Shown piece by piece: positions 27,201-35,933 of a stretch of 47,248 nucleotides of DNA; position 1 is the stretch's first letter, and each line of letters begins with the position of its first letter. The translations under genes and the position numbers were made by a program. Origin of the DNA: Caloramator fervidus (GTDB taxonomy: Bacteria > Bacillota > Clostridia > Clostridiales > Caloramatoraceae). The DNA lies in NCBI RefSeq assembly GCF_900108045.1, contig NZ_FNUK01000017.1, positions 1 through 47,248 on the forward strand, in the 5' to 3' direction. Under the pieces are notes generated by a model. That model saw only the letters and a program-made list of their open reading frames with translations, was not told the origin of the DNA and searched no databases.

Positions 27201-29690
27201 AAGCTTCAAACAAGTTATATTGAAAACCAAAAAATAGATATAGAAATTCCTCAAGAAGAACTTATTTTTAAAGATATACCTGTGCCTGAACTTGATTATT
27301 TCAATGGATATGGTGGTTTTGATATAGAAAATAAAGAATATGTTATCAAGCTAAAAGAAAATTCCTCTACTCCTTTACCTTGGTCAAATATTGTAGCAAA
27401 TAAAAATTTAGGTTTTCTAATAACAGAAAGCGGTGGAGGTTATACTTGGTTTAAAAATAGCCGTGAAAATAAACTAACTCCATGGAGTAACGATCCTGTT
27501 TCAGATCCACCAAGCGAAGTAATATACATCCGTGATGAGCATACTAAAGAATTCTGGAGCATAACTTCAAATCCTATAAGAAAAAATATACCCTATATAA
27601 TTCATCATGGAATTGGATACTCAAAATTTATACAAGAAAGCCATAATTTAAAACAAGAGCTTTTATGTTTCGTTCCTAAAGACGATAGCGTAAAAATAAA
27701 CTTAATTAAAATAACAAATACTGCTTACGTTAAAAGAAAAATTTCTATTTACTACTATATAAAACCTATGCTTGGAGTAAGTGAAAACAGCACTCAACAA
27801 TACATAGTAACTGATTTAATTACACATACAGGAACTATACTCTTTAAAAACACATATAACATGGATTTTCCTGACTGCATAGCTTTCATAGACTCTTCCG
27901 AAGAAAAAGATAGCTTTACATGCAACCGAATGGAATTTATAGGACCATATAGAAATCTTAAAAATCCTTACGGCCTTTTAAAAGAAAAACTATCTAATAG
28001 CTTTGGAGCAGGACTTGATCCATGTGTAGCAATTAAACTTACAGTATCCCTTGAGCCAAATGAAGAAAAGGAAATTTCAATTATTTTAGGAGCTGCTAAT
28101 AGCAAAGAAGAAGTTGAAAAATTAGCTATTAAATACAAAAACTTAAATAATTGCAAAAAATCATTTGAAGAAGTTAAAAGCTATTGGAAATCAATACTTG
28201 ATGTTATTCAAGTAGATACCCCTGAAAAATCTATTAATATAATGTTAAACGCTTGGCTTATATATCAAACACTATCGTGTAGATTATTTGCTAGAAGTGC
28301 TTTTTATCAAAGTGGCGGTGCATATGGCTTTAGAGACCAGCTTCAAGACGTTTTATCAATGCTTAACATAGCACCTGAAATAGCAAAAGAACAAATAATA
28401 CTTCACTCTAAACATCAATTTTTAGAAGGAGATGTTCTGCACTGGTGGCATATGTGTAAAGACATCAAAGGTATTAGAACAAAATTTTCCGATGATCTTT
28501 TATGGTTACCTTTTGTAGTTGCCGAATATATAACCAAAACTGGTGATTATTCAATTTTAGATATTGAGACTCACTTTGTTGAAGGTGAAAAATTAAAAGA
28601 AAATGAAGATGAAAAATACTTTACACCAATTAAATCACAAGAAAAAGCTTCTATATATGAACACTGCATAAAAGCTATTGAACATTCTTTAAAATTTGGA
28701 GAACACGGAATACCTCTTATGGGTTCTGGAGATTGGAATGATGGAATGAATACAGTTGGCAATAAAGGAAAAGGTGAAAGCGTATGGCTTGGCTGGTTCT
28801 TATTTAGTATACTACAAAAGTTTATTCCTATCTGCAAATTTAAACTTGATTATGAACTTGCTGGAAAATATCAAGAAATTTCAAAGAAAATAATAAAAGC
28901 AATAGAAGAAAATGCTTGGGATGGAGAATGGTATAAAAGAGCTTATTTTGATGATGGAACTCCCCTTGGCTCTTCTATAAATCCTGAATGTAAGATAGAT
29001 TCCCTAGCTCAAACCTGGGGGATAATAAGCAATGGAGCAAATTACAACAGGGCCTTAATTGCAATGAAATCTGTAGAAAATTATTTAATAAACAAAGAAG
29101 CCGGGATTATAATGCTCTTTACACCGCCCTTTGATAAAAGCAATTTAAATCCAGGATATATTAAAGGATATGTTCCCGGCGTTAGAGAAAATGGAGGTCA
29201 GTATACTCATGCTGCTACCTGGGTAATTTATGCATATGCTCTACTTGGAGATGGTGATAAAGCCGTTGAACTTTACAACATGATAAATCCAATAAATCAT
29301 TCAAGAACACAATTTGAAGTATCAAAATATAAAGTAGAACCTTACGTTATGGCAGCAGATGTTTATACCGTTGAACCTCACGTAGGAAGAGGTGGCTGGA
29401 CATGGTATACTGGCTCATCAAGTTGGATGTATAAAGTAGGTTTAGAAGAAATCCTTGGATTTAAAAAGAATGGCGATAAGCTAATCATCGACCCATGTAT
29501 CCCAAAATCATGGACCCAATATAGTATAACTTATAAATATAAATCCTCAACTTATAAAATAATAGTTAAAAATCCAAATTCTAAAAACAAAGGAGTATCT
29601 AAAATAATAATAGACAATAATGTATCAGAAAATAATATAATCAATTTAAATGATGATGGTAAAATTCACCAAGTTGAAGTTATAATGTAA
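21216..29690 (+). CDS. Cyclic beta-1,2-glucan synthase (NdvB/Cgs type)
   Basis: A 2824-residue giant with the full architecture of cyclic beta-1,2-glucan synthases. An N-terminal membrane anchor (about 4-19) is followed by hydrophobic helices near 400-450 and 810-1000. A GT84 glycosyltransferase lies between, with 'TIDADT' near 615 and the Q-x-x-R-W motif in 'QHRWTRGDWQ' near 762. A central domain with 'AHHQGMILASINN' near 1474 corresponds to the region assigned to cyclisation (GH189) in related enzymes. The C-terminal GH94 phosphorylase-like region includes 'GGAYGFRDQLQD' near 2367 and 'GDWNDGMN' near 2505. It uses UDP-glucose in characterised relatives. The start is GTG 21216, ten bases after AGGAG; ATG 21225 is an alternative. 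Confidence 0.93.
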   Translation: MLYMYVALFFVLLVVFFILNKTSNKINKHIEIKDALLNHDELIQHAKEIAKNHSVEKNKKGIDILSHRLIDNYKFITNLYLKTNDLAKTKKNLPSGSDWLLDNFYIIEDNYKNIIRNVNNKTFKELEILNKGYYKNFPRIFILAVELISHTDGRIEKDLLIDFINAYQKIHHLSMSEIWALPLCLSIALFEKIRNLCEKLNTTQNEWNKAEEIIKLDDYGKITKALSDKLENKTFTPSFIEHLVEILKKNEIYNEPVLDFIKSKLLYENISIENIINIEHQEQAQIAISFGNSINSLRLINALDWNEIFEEISVVDKILSKDKFYKLQDKETRDYYRHKIKKIASKYNVSESKVAKHLILLASQANTDKKSHVGYYLLDEGLNLLINKLTNKNNRTRNLLPTLYFLTLFTLLLALNFALSYYCFIKTKNYTLSILSFLVLLIPLSEVSISFTNWIFTHFLEPSFLPKLDFKDGIPDEYKTIIIIPTVLPNVNRVKSIFNQLEVNYCANKNKNIYFAILGDFIDSKQEFMGNEEEIIKTGLELTKELNKKYSKNEDIFYYLHRKRIYNPAQEKWMGWERKRGAIYEFVELIRGNLDTNFIILSSDITPLKNAKYIITIDADTIMPIGSAEKLIGTICHPLNKAEYDANKGIVTKGYALIQPRIGINIESANKTIFSRIFAGNGGVDPYSKAISDIYQDIFKEAIFTGKGIFDIDIFKDSLKNIPENTLLSHDLIEGSYLRVGLATDIELIDNYPEKYSSYIMRQHRWTRGDWQTIPWLKSKIKTSNGDLINNPLNYISKWKIIDNLRRSLVFISNFILITYASIFIKDKLLISTALICMFFPVFLGFLDYLNLKYFISPKEKLNGNLIYGLKASFYQCLLNFIFLPYNTYIMAHAILKTLYRIYISKKNTLEWVTAADVESSLNNDLKSFIIRMYPGLIISSVYLLLGLFKQTLILPLIFSLIWFTSPFVAYYISKPTIRKYEFIKEDIDILRRIARKTWLFYEEFTDKSNNYLPIDNYQQSPVKKVAHRTSPTNIGFYLLSCLCAKNLGYISLSKMLTKINETLSTIEKLKKWKGHLYNWYDTKTLEVLHPYYISTVDNGNFIGYLITLKEGIKSLLNEPIFSKNDIEGLKDTLKLDNNLKEYVEQLEQLTKNESFDIKKWISILNELEKLEPSNLFRQKVVDAAKDFKQEIEKFIPLYLLNDDEFITKIHNFSIKNLNKFYEDMLKDKPEISVYLHNVKNLLNFAHKIISRIETIIDNTNFSLLYDEKRDLFSIGFNVEENKLTNSYYDLLASESRLASYIAVAKREVPVSHWFRLGRSLVKINGYRSLVSWTGTMFEYFMPPIVMKTFENTLLSETYYTAIKAQIKYGNDRKVPWGTSESGFYTFDLLLNYQYKAFGVPDLGLKRGLINDLVISPYSTVLALPFSPKESIENLKRIINEIGEGIYGLYEAIDYTPERLPKNKNAAVVESFMAHHQGMILASINNFINQNILVRYFHSDPTIKCGEFLLQEKIPLRVIITKEHKEIVKPFKREVYKEQTIVREVGAFESDIPICHILSNGNYSIMLTNGGSSFSKYNDIYINRWRDDAIQRRYGTFIFLRNLNDNKVLSTTYEPICKKVKYYKAKFSQDKAEYLLKEDNLEIHTEICVSPEDNCEIRKVNITNFSNDNITLEATSYSEIVLNNIMADIAHPAFSNLFVRTEFDDKYNCIIASRRPREEGRPPHFAFHSLLVIGNKLGNIEYETDRLKFLGRGKNISEPQALYQPLTKSIGAVLDPIFSLRCRLEIKSGETATLVFFTGYGKTKEEVLELSKKYSDYSNVKRAFELANIRSKMELRYLNLKASEVIDFDNMLSHILYLSPLKAKYKDIIKQNKKGQQELWKFGISGDIPIVLVTINKCEDIEAIKTMIKAHEYWRNKGLKVDLVILNQDESSYLQPLRNLIQDTIMRSITSDVLNKSGGIYVLNEKEMNEEDVILLFTVARLIIHAQKGSISKQIKLQTSYIENQKIDIEIPQEELIFKDIPVPELDYFNGYGGFDIENKEYVIKLKENSSTPLPWSNIVANKNLGFLITESGGGYTWFKNSRENKLTPWSNDPVSDPPSEVIYIRDEHTKEFWSITSNPIRKNIPYIIHHGIGYSKFIQESHNLKQELLCFVPKDDSVKINLIKITNTAYVKRKISIYYYIKPMLGVSENSTQQYIVTDLITHTGTILFKNTYNMDFPDCIAFIDSSEEKDSFTCNRMEFIGPYRNLKNPYGLLKEKLSNSFGAGLDPCVAIKLTVSLEPNEEKEISIILGAANSKEEVEKLAIKYKNLNNCKKSFEEVKSYWKSILDVIQVDTPEKSINIMLNAWLIYQTLSCRLFARSAFYQSGGAYGFRDQLQDVLSMLNIAPEIAKEQIILHSKHQFLEGDVLHWWHMCKDIKGIRTKFSDDLLWLPFVVAEYITKTGDYSILDIETHFVEGEKLKENEDEKYFTPIKSQEKASIYEHCIKAIEHSLKFGEHGIPLMGSGDWNDGMNTVGNKGKGESVWLGWFLFSILQKFIPICKFKLDYELAGKYQEISKKIIKAIEENAWDGEWYKRAYFDDGTPLGSSINPECKIDSLAQTWGIISNGANYNRALIAMKSVENYLINKEAGIIMLFTPPFDKSNLNPGYIKGYVPGVRENGGQYTHAATWVIYAYALLGDGDKAVELYNMINPINHSRTQFEVSKYKVEPYVMAADVYTVEPHVGRGGWTWYTGSSSWMYKVGLEEILGFKKNGDKLIIDPCIPKSWTQYSITYKYKSSTYKIIVKNPNSKNKGVSKIIIDNNVSENNIINLNDDGKIHQVEVIM

Positions 29691-29713
29691 GTGGGAGCTT
29701 TCCTCCCACTTAC
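29687..29713. terminator. Terminator between convergent glucan and GH13 genes
   Basis: A perfect 11-bp stem with a 5-base loop (29687-29697 / 29703-29713) overlaps both stop codons. It can end transcription from both sides. Confidence 0.85.
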
Positions 29714-31770
29714 TTAAAAATAATAATTTTTACATCTCCAGGGTTTAAATAAATATCTACATCTTTACCTACAAAAATTTCTTTGCTCTTTATTAATTCA
29801 AACAATATATCACATTCTTGTATTTTTTGCTTTATTTTTCTTTCTAACTTATGTTTTTTAAAACTTAAACTTACACATTTTTTAAAATCTCCATTAGCAG
29901 CTATAAGTAATAATTTTTCCTTAAAGTCATCTAACTTATATGCAAAAACAAAGGTTGACGGTTCCTTTAGATCAAAATTAATAAAGTTGTTAGATTTTAA
30001 AAACTTTAAATACTTTTCTCTAATCTTACTCACTCTTTCTAAAATGCTTATCATATCTTCTTTGCCTTCATTATTCCAATGAAGCGCATATCTATCAAAA
30101 AAAGCGAGCTTACCATATAAAGGATCATCTTTAGAAAGCATGTATCTTCCATTTGGCTGAGGATCTAATCCTAAATTCATAGGCTGAACCTCAAATAATT
30201 CCATTCCAGAAGTTACAAAAGGAACAGCATTAGGAATAAAATTATTTATAACTACCGTAAATTTAGAAAATGCTTTTCCTCCTTCCCTGGAAGCAGCTCT
30301 TGGAGTATCTGGAGTTTCCGCTGTTGCAATCACTGGAAGTTTTAATTTTTTAGATTGCAAAATCATCTTTTTAAAATATCCTTCTTTAATCCTTGGTTGA
30401 GCCCACCAATACTCACCTATTATCATATTATATCCTGCCCTCTTAGCTTTTTTATCTGATTTATTATTAAGTTCTTCTGATATAAAACAAAAATTTTTAT
30501 CAAATTCACGCGGTCTTTTAATAATCATTCTTTCAAGCTCCGATGGAAGTGCATGTCCCATATCTATTCTTGCACCATCTATTCCAAAATTTCTTTGATA
30601 ATATGGAATTACATCAGCTATTTTATTCCACAATTCAATATTTTTAATTTTACCTTTGAATATGTTTCCTCTAATAATATCAAATAAAATATATGGAGGC
30701 TGATCCCTATCTACAAATTTAGAAGACTGCTTAGGATTATCAAGGTACAGCCTTAAATAAGTAACATCATTCCAAGGTGGTTGAGGATCATTTATTGAAT
30801 CAGAAAAAGCTGGAGCAGTAGTAATTTCAAACTCCTTCTCTATAAGTTCAAAGAAATCTATATTTTTATCTTGACTACATCTTTGTTTTATACTTTCCCA
30901 TTTTTGAGGATCTATTTTATCTGGAGATGGAACAAATAATTTTAAATGTTCTTTAACTTCATAAGAATTATAAATTTTTTCTATATTACTATTTTCTGCT
31001 TTTGTAAAAGGTTCAAATCCTTCTATTTTAGGAGGATGATATTTATCTAAATCCTTTATCTTAATCCAGTAAAACCAATCAGGATGTTCTAAAATCAAAT
31101 CAGAATCTCTAGCTGAAGTCCTAGGTATTATATCAATAATAACCCTAATTCCAAGAACATGACAAGCTTCAACAAAAGCTCTAAATTCTTCATCTACCGT
31201 TGTTTCTAACATGGTATCCTTTAATACAGGATCTATCTCAAAAAAATTTTTTACAGCATAAGGGGAACCCATCTCTCCCTTTGCATATCTTGTGCTGTTC
31301 TTTGTAATAGGAAGCATATAAATTACATTAAAACCCATTTTTTTAATAAGCGGTAGTAAAACTATAGTTTTTAAGAAAGTTCCTGTATCTTTAAAGCCAA
31401 ACTTATTATTAAGTTCTAAATTGCCATCAGAATCATGATCCCATGCAGAAGAAGTTCTAATTTGCATTCCATAAATGCTGCTATCTTTTATCCAGTCTCC
31501 CCCATTATTTTTTTCTTTTATCACTTTAGATAGGGGTAATGCATAGTCAATATTTTCCTTCATATTAGATATTATAACTTTTTCTATACACTGAAGATAA
31601 AAATTATATGGATTTACTGTAATGGTTCCGTCTTGATTTACTTTTTTCTCTTCTCCTATATATCCAAATGTATCCCAAATAGAAGGTACTTTATATTCAA
31701 TATTTTTTCCAAATTCAACTTTACTTTTCAATATGCTCGCAACTTTAATCAATGCACTTTTTCTTTCCAT
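29710..31770 (-). CDS. GH13 (alpha-amylase superfamily) enzyme, maltosyltransferase-like
   Basis: The 686 residues contain a TIM-barrel GH13 core with plausible catalytic residues: Asp403 in 'DGARIDMGHALP' as nucleophile, Glu432 or Glu433 in 'FISEEL' as acid/base, and Asp488 in 'AETPDTPR' as third carboxylate. The segments 'IIDIIPRTSARDS' and 'PDTPRAAS' resemble maltosyltransferase-type enzymes more than ordinary amylases. There is no signal peptide, so it acts in the cytoplasm, perhaps on glycogen or maltodextrins. A long insertion (about 240-390) separates barrel strands. ATG follows AGAGGGGGAAGG. The exact transfer or hydrolysis reaction is not certain. Confidence 0.75.
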   Translation of the reverse strand: MERKSALIKVASILKSKVEFGKNIEYKVPSIWDTFGYIGEEKKVNQDGTITVNPYNFYLQCIEKVIISNMKENIDYALPLSKVIKEKNNGGDWIKDSSIYGMQIRTSSAWDHDSDGNLELNNKFGFKDTGTFLKTIVLLPLIKKMGFNVIYMLPITKNSTRYAKGEMGSPYAVKNFFEIDPVLKDTMLETTVDEEFRAFVEACHVLGIRVIIDIIPRTSARDSDLILEHPDWFYWIKIKDLDKYHPPKIEGFEPFTKAENSNIEKIYNSYEVKEHLKLFVPSPDKIDPQKWESIKQRCSQDKNIDFFELIEKEFEITTAPAFSDSINDPQPPWNDVTYLRLYLDNPKQSSKFVDRDQPPYILFDIIRGNIFKGKIKNIELWNKIADVIPYYQRNFGIDGARIDMGHALPSELERMIIKRPREFDKNFCFISEELNNKSDKKAKRAGYNMIIGEYWWAQPRIKEGYFKKMILQSKKLKLPVIATAETPDTPRAASREGGKAFSKFTVVINNFIPNAVPFVTSGMELFEVQPMNLGLDPQPNGRYMLSKDDPLYGKLAFFDRYALHWNNEGKEDMISILERVSKIREKYLKFLKSNNFINFDLKEPSTFVFAYKLDDFKEKLLLIAANGDFKKCVSLSFKKHKLERKIKQKIQECDILFELIKSKEIFVGKDVDIYLNPGDVKIIIFK

Positions 31771-31783
31771 AGCCTTCCCCCTC

Positions 31784-31801
31784 TGTGCAATCGTTTGAAC
31801 A
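31784..31801 (-). promoter_or_regulatory. cre-like / LacI-family operator upstream of the GH13 gene
   Basis: An 18-base imperfect palindrome with central CG and CAAtCGtTTG core. It matches the CcpA catabolite-responsive element pattern (TGNAANCGNWNNCA) with one mismatch in either orientation. It lies 14 bases upstream of the start codon, downstream of a TATAAT box at 31809-31814 with no good -35 match. A LacI-type repressor or CcpA is expected to bind here. Confidence 0.5.
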
Positions 31802-31830
31802 CATACTTATTATACAACAAAATTATTCAA

Positions 31831-31856
31831 AAAGATAGGCCAAATAGCCTATCTTT
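31831..31856 (-). terminator. Terminator after the amidohydrolase gene
   Basis: Ten-bp perfect stem (31831-31840 / 31847-31856) overlapping the stop codon, followed on the minus strand by a T-run. Confidence 0.85.
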
Positions 31857-33417
31857 TATAAACTACCTCTCCATTAACAACCGTCATAAAAACTTCAATA
31901 TCTTTTATATCTGAAGGTTTAACCTTAAAAATGTTCTCCTCAAGAACTACAAAATCAGCATATTTTCCTTTTTCTAAACTTCCATATATATTTTCCATAT
32001 AATTTGCATAGGAAGGATTTTTAGTATAACATTCTATAGCTTGTTTTATCGTAACATTTTCTTCTTTATTTAAATTAATATCATCTACAGCACAATATAT
32101 TCCAAGAAGTGGTTCAAAACCTCTAAAATAAGTTCCGTCCTTCTTTGTCATAACTGCTGCTCCAAAGGGAGTATCACTATTAAAAATAACTTTAATACCT
32201 TTTTCAATAAAAGTTTTAAACCTATACGTATCCTTTATTCTTCTTAATCCTACCCTTGACAATGTTAAGTCCTTTTCTAAATTGAAAATAGGCTGAAAGG
32301 ACGCTATAAGATTCAACTTTTTAAATCTATCTATATCCTCTTCCCTTATTATTTGTATGTGTTCAACCCTATTTCTAACTTTATCGTTAGGATATAAAGA
32401 ATATACTTTTTCATAAATATCTAAAAACTTTTTTAGTGCCAAATCCCCAATTGCATGAACAGCCAAAGGAACGTTATTTTTTAGAGAATTTTCAACAATA
32501 CTATAAATTTCTTCATCCTTTAAAGTTTGAATGCCTTTATTTTCAGGCTCATCTTCATAACCATCTATCAACATAGCTGTTTTAGAACCAAAACTTCCAT
32601 CCATAAAATACTTACAAGGACCTTTTTTAATCCTTTCACCATCCTCAAGATTTATAAACTCATCAAGCTCCCTACTTTTTCCTAATGCCCCTGCAACTAT
32701 TCGAATTTTTAAATTTCCTTCATTTTGAAGCTTTTTATATAAATTAAAATACCTAGGATACTGAGTCATAATATCATTAACCATAGTGATTCCACTTTTA
32801 AACAATTCATTTTCTAAACAAATTAAAGCCATTTCAAGATATTCATCCCCTACTTTATCCATTATAAGTCCTAGAATATCAAATACCCACTCTTCATAAA
32901 AAAGTCCTGTAAGTCCTTTTTCATCTTTTATAGCATTTTGTGAAGTTACTGCTTTACTATGCAAATTTAACTCCTTTAATGCAGCCGTATTTAAAACTAA
33001 TGAATGTCCATCCTGCCTTACTAAACAAACAGGTTTATCTTGTACTATCTTATCTATATCAAATCTATTTGGCATTTTTCCACCAAAAATTTCTTCATTC
33101 CATCCTGAACCAATAACCCACGCATTTTTGCTATATTTTTTTAGTAAAATTTCAAATTCTTCTTTAGTTTTAACATTTTTTAAATTTAAATCCACAACAC
33201 TTCTTGCTGCTTCTATAAGATGAATATGACTTTCAATAAAACCTGGTAAAACTGTTTTCCCTTCAAGATCAAAAATTTCTCCTTTAAAGTTTTCCTTTAA
33301 ATCTTTATATTTTCCTAATTTTAATATTTTTCCGTTTTGAACTAACATAGAATCAAATACACTATCATTCTCATCCATTGTATATATAGAGGCATTTGTA
33401 AATAATAATTGTTTCAT
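31849..33417 (-). CDS. Amidohydrolase, YtcJ family
   Basis: A 522-residue metal-dependent amidohydrolase. The N-terminal metal motif is 'GFIESHIHL', the central His is in 'PLAVHAIGDLAL', a further metal-site region includes 'RVEHIQI', and 'IFNSDTPFG' carries the late Asp. The C-terminal 'GKYADFVVLEENIF' is typical of the fold. Members hydrolyse varied amide or carbamate bonds and the substrate cannot be deduced here. ATG follows AAAGGGGGGAATT. It is a single-gene unit with a terminator on each side. Confidence 0.88.
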   Translation of the reverse strand: MKQLLFTNASIYTMDENDSVFDSMLVQNGKILKLGKYKDLKENFKGEIFDLEGKTVLPGFIESHIHLIEAARSVVDLNLKNVKTKEEFEILLKKYSKNAWVIGSGWNEEIFGGKMPNRFDIDKIVQDKPVCLVRQDGHSLVLNTAALKELNLHSKAVTSQNAIKDEKGLTGLFYEEWVFDILGLIMDKVGDEYLEMALICLENELFKSGITMVNDIMTQYPRYFNLYKKLQNEGNLKIRIVAGALGKSRELDEFINLEDGERIKKGPCKYFMDGSFGSKTAMLIDGYEDEPENKGIQTLKDEEIYSIVENSLKNNVPLAVHAIGDLALKKFLDIYEKVYSLYPNDKVRNRVEHIQIIREEDIDRFKKLNLIASFQPIFNLEKDLTLSRVGLRRIKDTYRFKTFIEKGIKVIFNSDTPFGAAVMTKKDGTYFRGFEPLLGIYCAVDDINLNKEENVTIKQAIECYTKNPSYANYMENIYGSLEKGKYADFVVLEENIFKVKPSDIKDIEVFMTVVNGEVVYKR

Positions 33418-33492
33418 AATTCCCCCCCTTTGTTATATTTATATTTCTATTTTACCATATTTTTCAATCAACTAGACAAAAAATAAAAAAAA

Positions 33493-33515
33493 CTGCATTT
33501 AATTTAAAAATGCAG
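33493..33515 (-). terminator. Terminator of the fatty acid / acc operon
   Basis: Eight-bp perfect stem (33493-33500 / 33508-33515) overlapping the birA stop codon, followed on the minus strand by eight T residues. It marks the end of the operon that begins at bioY. Confidence 0.85.
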
Positions 33516-34092
33516 TGTCTAATTCATTTAACAAAAGTGCTAGAAATTCTTCTCTTTTCAAATAAATCCCTGTTTCTAGCTTTACTGAAGTTGCTATATT
33601 TTTTAATGTATCATCAAATTCTTCTTGATTTAAATTTATTCCTATGCCTAAAACAACACACTGTAATTTCCCTAAGTAATAAAAAGTTTCTGTTAATACT
33701 CCTGCTATTTTCTTGCCATTTAAATAAACATCATTTGGAAATTTTATATCTGCAAATACATTAAATTTCTTCAAAGTTTCCACTATTATTCTTGAAATTA
33801 AAATACTAACAACCTCTACATTTTTAATCCAATCAGGATGTAAAATAATTGATAAAGCAATAGAATTTCCCCTATAAGTAACCCATCTTCTTCCATGAGT
33901 CCCTCTTCCTTCTGTTTGCTCTTCTGCTAATATACAAAGTCCCCACTCACCTAACTTAGCATATTTTTTTGCAACATCATTTGTAGAAGTTACACGCTCA
34001 AAATATATTAGCTTTTTTCCTAATAAATTCGTATTTAATAACGAAAAATATCTTTCAAAATCAAAGTTCACATTTCCAAATACATGAAACAT
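33499..34092 (-). CDS. birA: Biotin--[acetyl-CoA carboxylase] ligase, monofunctional
   Basis: BirA attaches biotin to the lysine of AccB. The catalytic 'EGRGTHGRRW' loop and 'KFPNDVYLNGKKIAGVL' segment are intact. There is no N-terminal winged-helix DNA-binding domain, so this ligase cannot act as a biotin repressor. I place the start at ATG 34092, thirteen bases after the accA stop with GGTGA upstream; the frame remains open to 34167 inside accA but that extension has no family match. The 197 residues then fit a group I ligase. Placement directly after the acc genes supports the role. Confidence 0.93.
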   Translation of the reverse strand: MFHVFGNVNFDFERYFSLLNTNLLGKKLIYFERVTSTNDVAKKYAKLGEWGLCILAEEQTEGRGTHGRRWVTYRGNSIALSIILHPDWIKNVEVVSILISRIIVETLKKFNVFADIKFPNDVYLNGKKIAGVLTETFYYLGKLQCVVLGIGINLNQEEFDDTLKNIATSVKLETGIYLKREEFLALLLNELDTAFLN

Positions 34093-34105
34093 AATAAATT
34101 CACCA

Positions 34106-35056
34106 TCACTCAATAAATTTTCCCATTTTTCTAAACTTGTTATATCTATTCTGTAATAAAATATCAATATCTAATTTACTCAGATTATCTATTTCATCTA
34201 TAAGATTTTGCTTTATACTTTTAGAAACTCTATCTACATCTTTATGAGCTCCTCCAAGAGGCTCTTCTATTATTTTATCTATTACTCCAAAGTTCAAAAG
34301 ATCTTGAGCAGTTAACTTCATTAATTCTGCAGCTTCTTTAGCCTTTGAAGCATCTTTCCACAAAATACTAGCAAATCCCTCTGGAGACAAAATAGAATAT
34401 ATGGAATGTTCAAGCATCCATACTCTATCAGAAACAGCAAGAGCTAAAGCTCCTCCACTTCCCCCTTCAGCAATCACAATTGAAATTATAGGCACTTTTA
34501 AAGTAGACATTTCAAACAAATTCTTAGCAATAGCTTCTCCTTGTCCTCTTTCTTCAGAGCCTATACCACAGAATGCTCCTGGAGTATCTACAAAACATAT
34601 AATCGGCCTTTTAAATTTTTCTGCCTGCTTCATAAGTCTTAAAGCTTTCCTATAACCTTCAGGATGAGGCATTCCAAAGTTTCTTTTTATATTTTCCTGA
34701 GTATTCTTCCCTTTTTGTTGACCAATTACAGTTACAGGCTTACCCTTTAAAAGGGCTATCCCACCTATAATCGCAGGATCATCTCCATAAAGTCTATCTC
34801 CATGAAGTTCTATAAAATTATCAAATATTCTTTCAATATAATCAAGAGAAGTAGGTCTTTCAATTTTTCTTGCAAGCTGAACTTTATCCCATGCTCTTAT
34901 ATTTTCAAAGGCCTCTTTTTGAAGTTCTTTTAATTTTTTTTCTAAAATTTCAATCTCATTACTTAAATCTATATTTTGAAGCCTTGAAAATTCCCTTAAC
35001 TCTTTTATTTTATTTTCAAGCTCACAGACTGCCTTTTCAATTTCAAATATACTCAA
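34106..35056 (-). CDS. accA: Acetyl-CoA carboxylase, carboxyltransferase alpha subunit
   Basis: AccA pairs with AccD to transfer CO2 from carboxybiotin to acetyl-CoA. The 316 residues show an N-terminal coiled helix and the crotonase-like core with '[23 protein letters not shown]', '[23 protein letters not shown]' and '[26 protein letters not shown]'. The start is a TTG at 35056 with AGGGGGTGA upstream, four bases after the accD stop. It lies between accD and birA. Confidence 0.97.
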   Translation of the reverse strand: MSIFEIEKAVCELENKIKELREFSRLQNIDLSNEIEILEKKLKELQKEAFENIRAWDKVQLARKIERPTSLDYIERIFDNFIELHGDRLYGDDPAIIGGIALLKGKPVTVIGQQKGKNTQENIKRNFGMPHPEGYRKALRLMKQAEKFKRPIICFVDTPGAFCGIGSEERGQGEAIAKNLFEMSTLKVPIISIVIAEGGSGGALALAVSDRVWMLEHSIYSILSPEGFASILWKDASKAKEAAELMKLTAQDLLNFGVIDKIIEEPLGGAHKDVDRVSKSIKQNLIDEIDNLSKLDIDILLQNRYNKFRKMGKFIE

Positions 35057-35060
35057 GTCA

Positions 35061-35918
35061 TCACCCCCTGTGCATTAAAAGTATATTATAGAGGGTTTTC
35101 TTTAAGTTCTCCCTTTCAACAATTAAATCAATAAAACCATGTTCTAATAAAAATTCCGCTCTTTGAAAACCTTGTGGAAGTTTTTGTTTTATAGTTTGTT
35201 CTATAACCCTTGGGCCTGCAAAACCAATCAATGCCTTAGGTTCTGCTAAAATAATATCCCCTAACATTGCAAAACTTGCTGTAACTCCTCCTGTTGTAGG
35301 ATCTGTTAATACTGATATATATAAAAGCCCAGAATCTGAATGTCTTTTTACAGCTGCACTCGTCTTTGCCATCTGCATCAAAGAAAGAATTCCTTCCTGC
35401 ATTCTTGCGCCACCTGAGGCAGTAAATACTACTACAGGAAGTCTTTTCTCTGTAGCCTTTTCAAAAGCTCTTGTAATCTTTTCTCCAACAACACATCCCA
35501 TACTTCCCATTAAAAAGTAACTATCCATAACCGCTATTACACAACTTTCACCATTTATTTTCCCTTCTCCCGTAATCACAGCTTCATTTATCCCAGTATC
35601 TTTAACTAAATTTTGTATCTTAATATCATAATCTGGATAATCAAGAGGATTTATTGTTTTTAAATTGCTATCATATTCCACAAATGTTCCTTTATCTATA
35701 ATAAGTTCTATTCTTTGTTTTGCTGTCATTCTAAAATACTTATTACAATTTGGACATCTCATTAAATTCTTCTCTATATCTTCTTTTAAAATTATTTTCC
35801 CACATTCATCACATTTTTCAAAAATTCCATCCGGGATAAAAGGTTTAAAATAATTTTCGTTCTTTTTTTCAATTTGAGAAAGGGTTACATACTGCCTCTT
35901 TTTAAATAAATTTATCAT
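35061..35918 (-). CDS. accD: Acetyl-CoA carboxylase, carboxyltransferase beta subunit
   Basis: The 285-residue beta subunit begins with the family zinc ribbon (C-x2-C ... C-x2-C in 'CDECGK' and 'CPNCNK', residues about 36-58), followed by the crotonase-like core with '[25 protein letters not shown]' and '[14 protein letters not shown]'. ATG with AAGGTGGTGA upstream, next to accA. All four zinc cysteines are present. Confidence 0.97.
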   Translation of the reverse strand: MINLFKKRQYVTLSQIEKKNENYFKPFIPDGIFEKCDECGKIILKEDIEKNLMRCPNCNKYFRMTAKQRIELIIDKGTFVEYDSNLKTINPLDYPDYDIKIQNLVKDTGINEAVITGEGKINGESCVIAVMDSYFLMGSMGCVVGEKITRAFEKATEKRLPVVVFTASGGARMQEGILSLMQMAKTSAAVKRHSDSGLLYISVLTDPTTGGVTASFAMLGDIILAEPKALIGFAGPRVIEQTIKQKLPQGFQRAEFLLEHGFIDLIVERENLKKTLYNILLMHRG

Positions 35919-35933
35919 TTAATCACCACCTTA

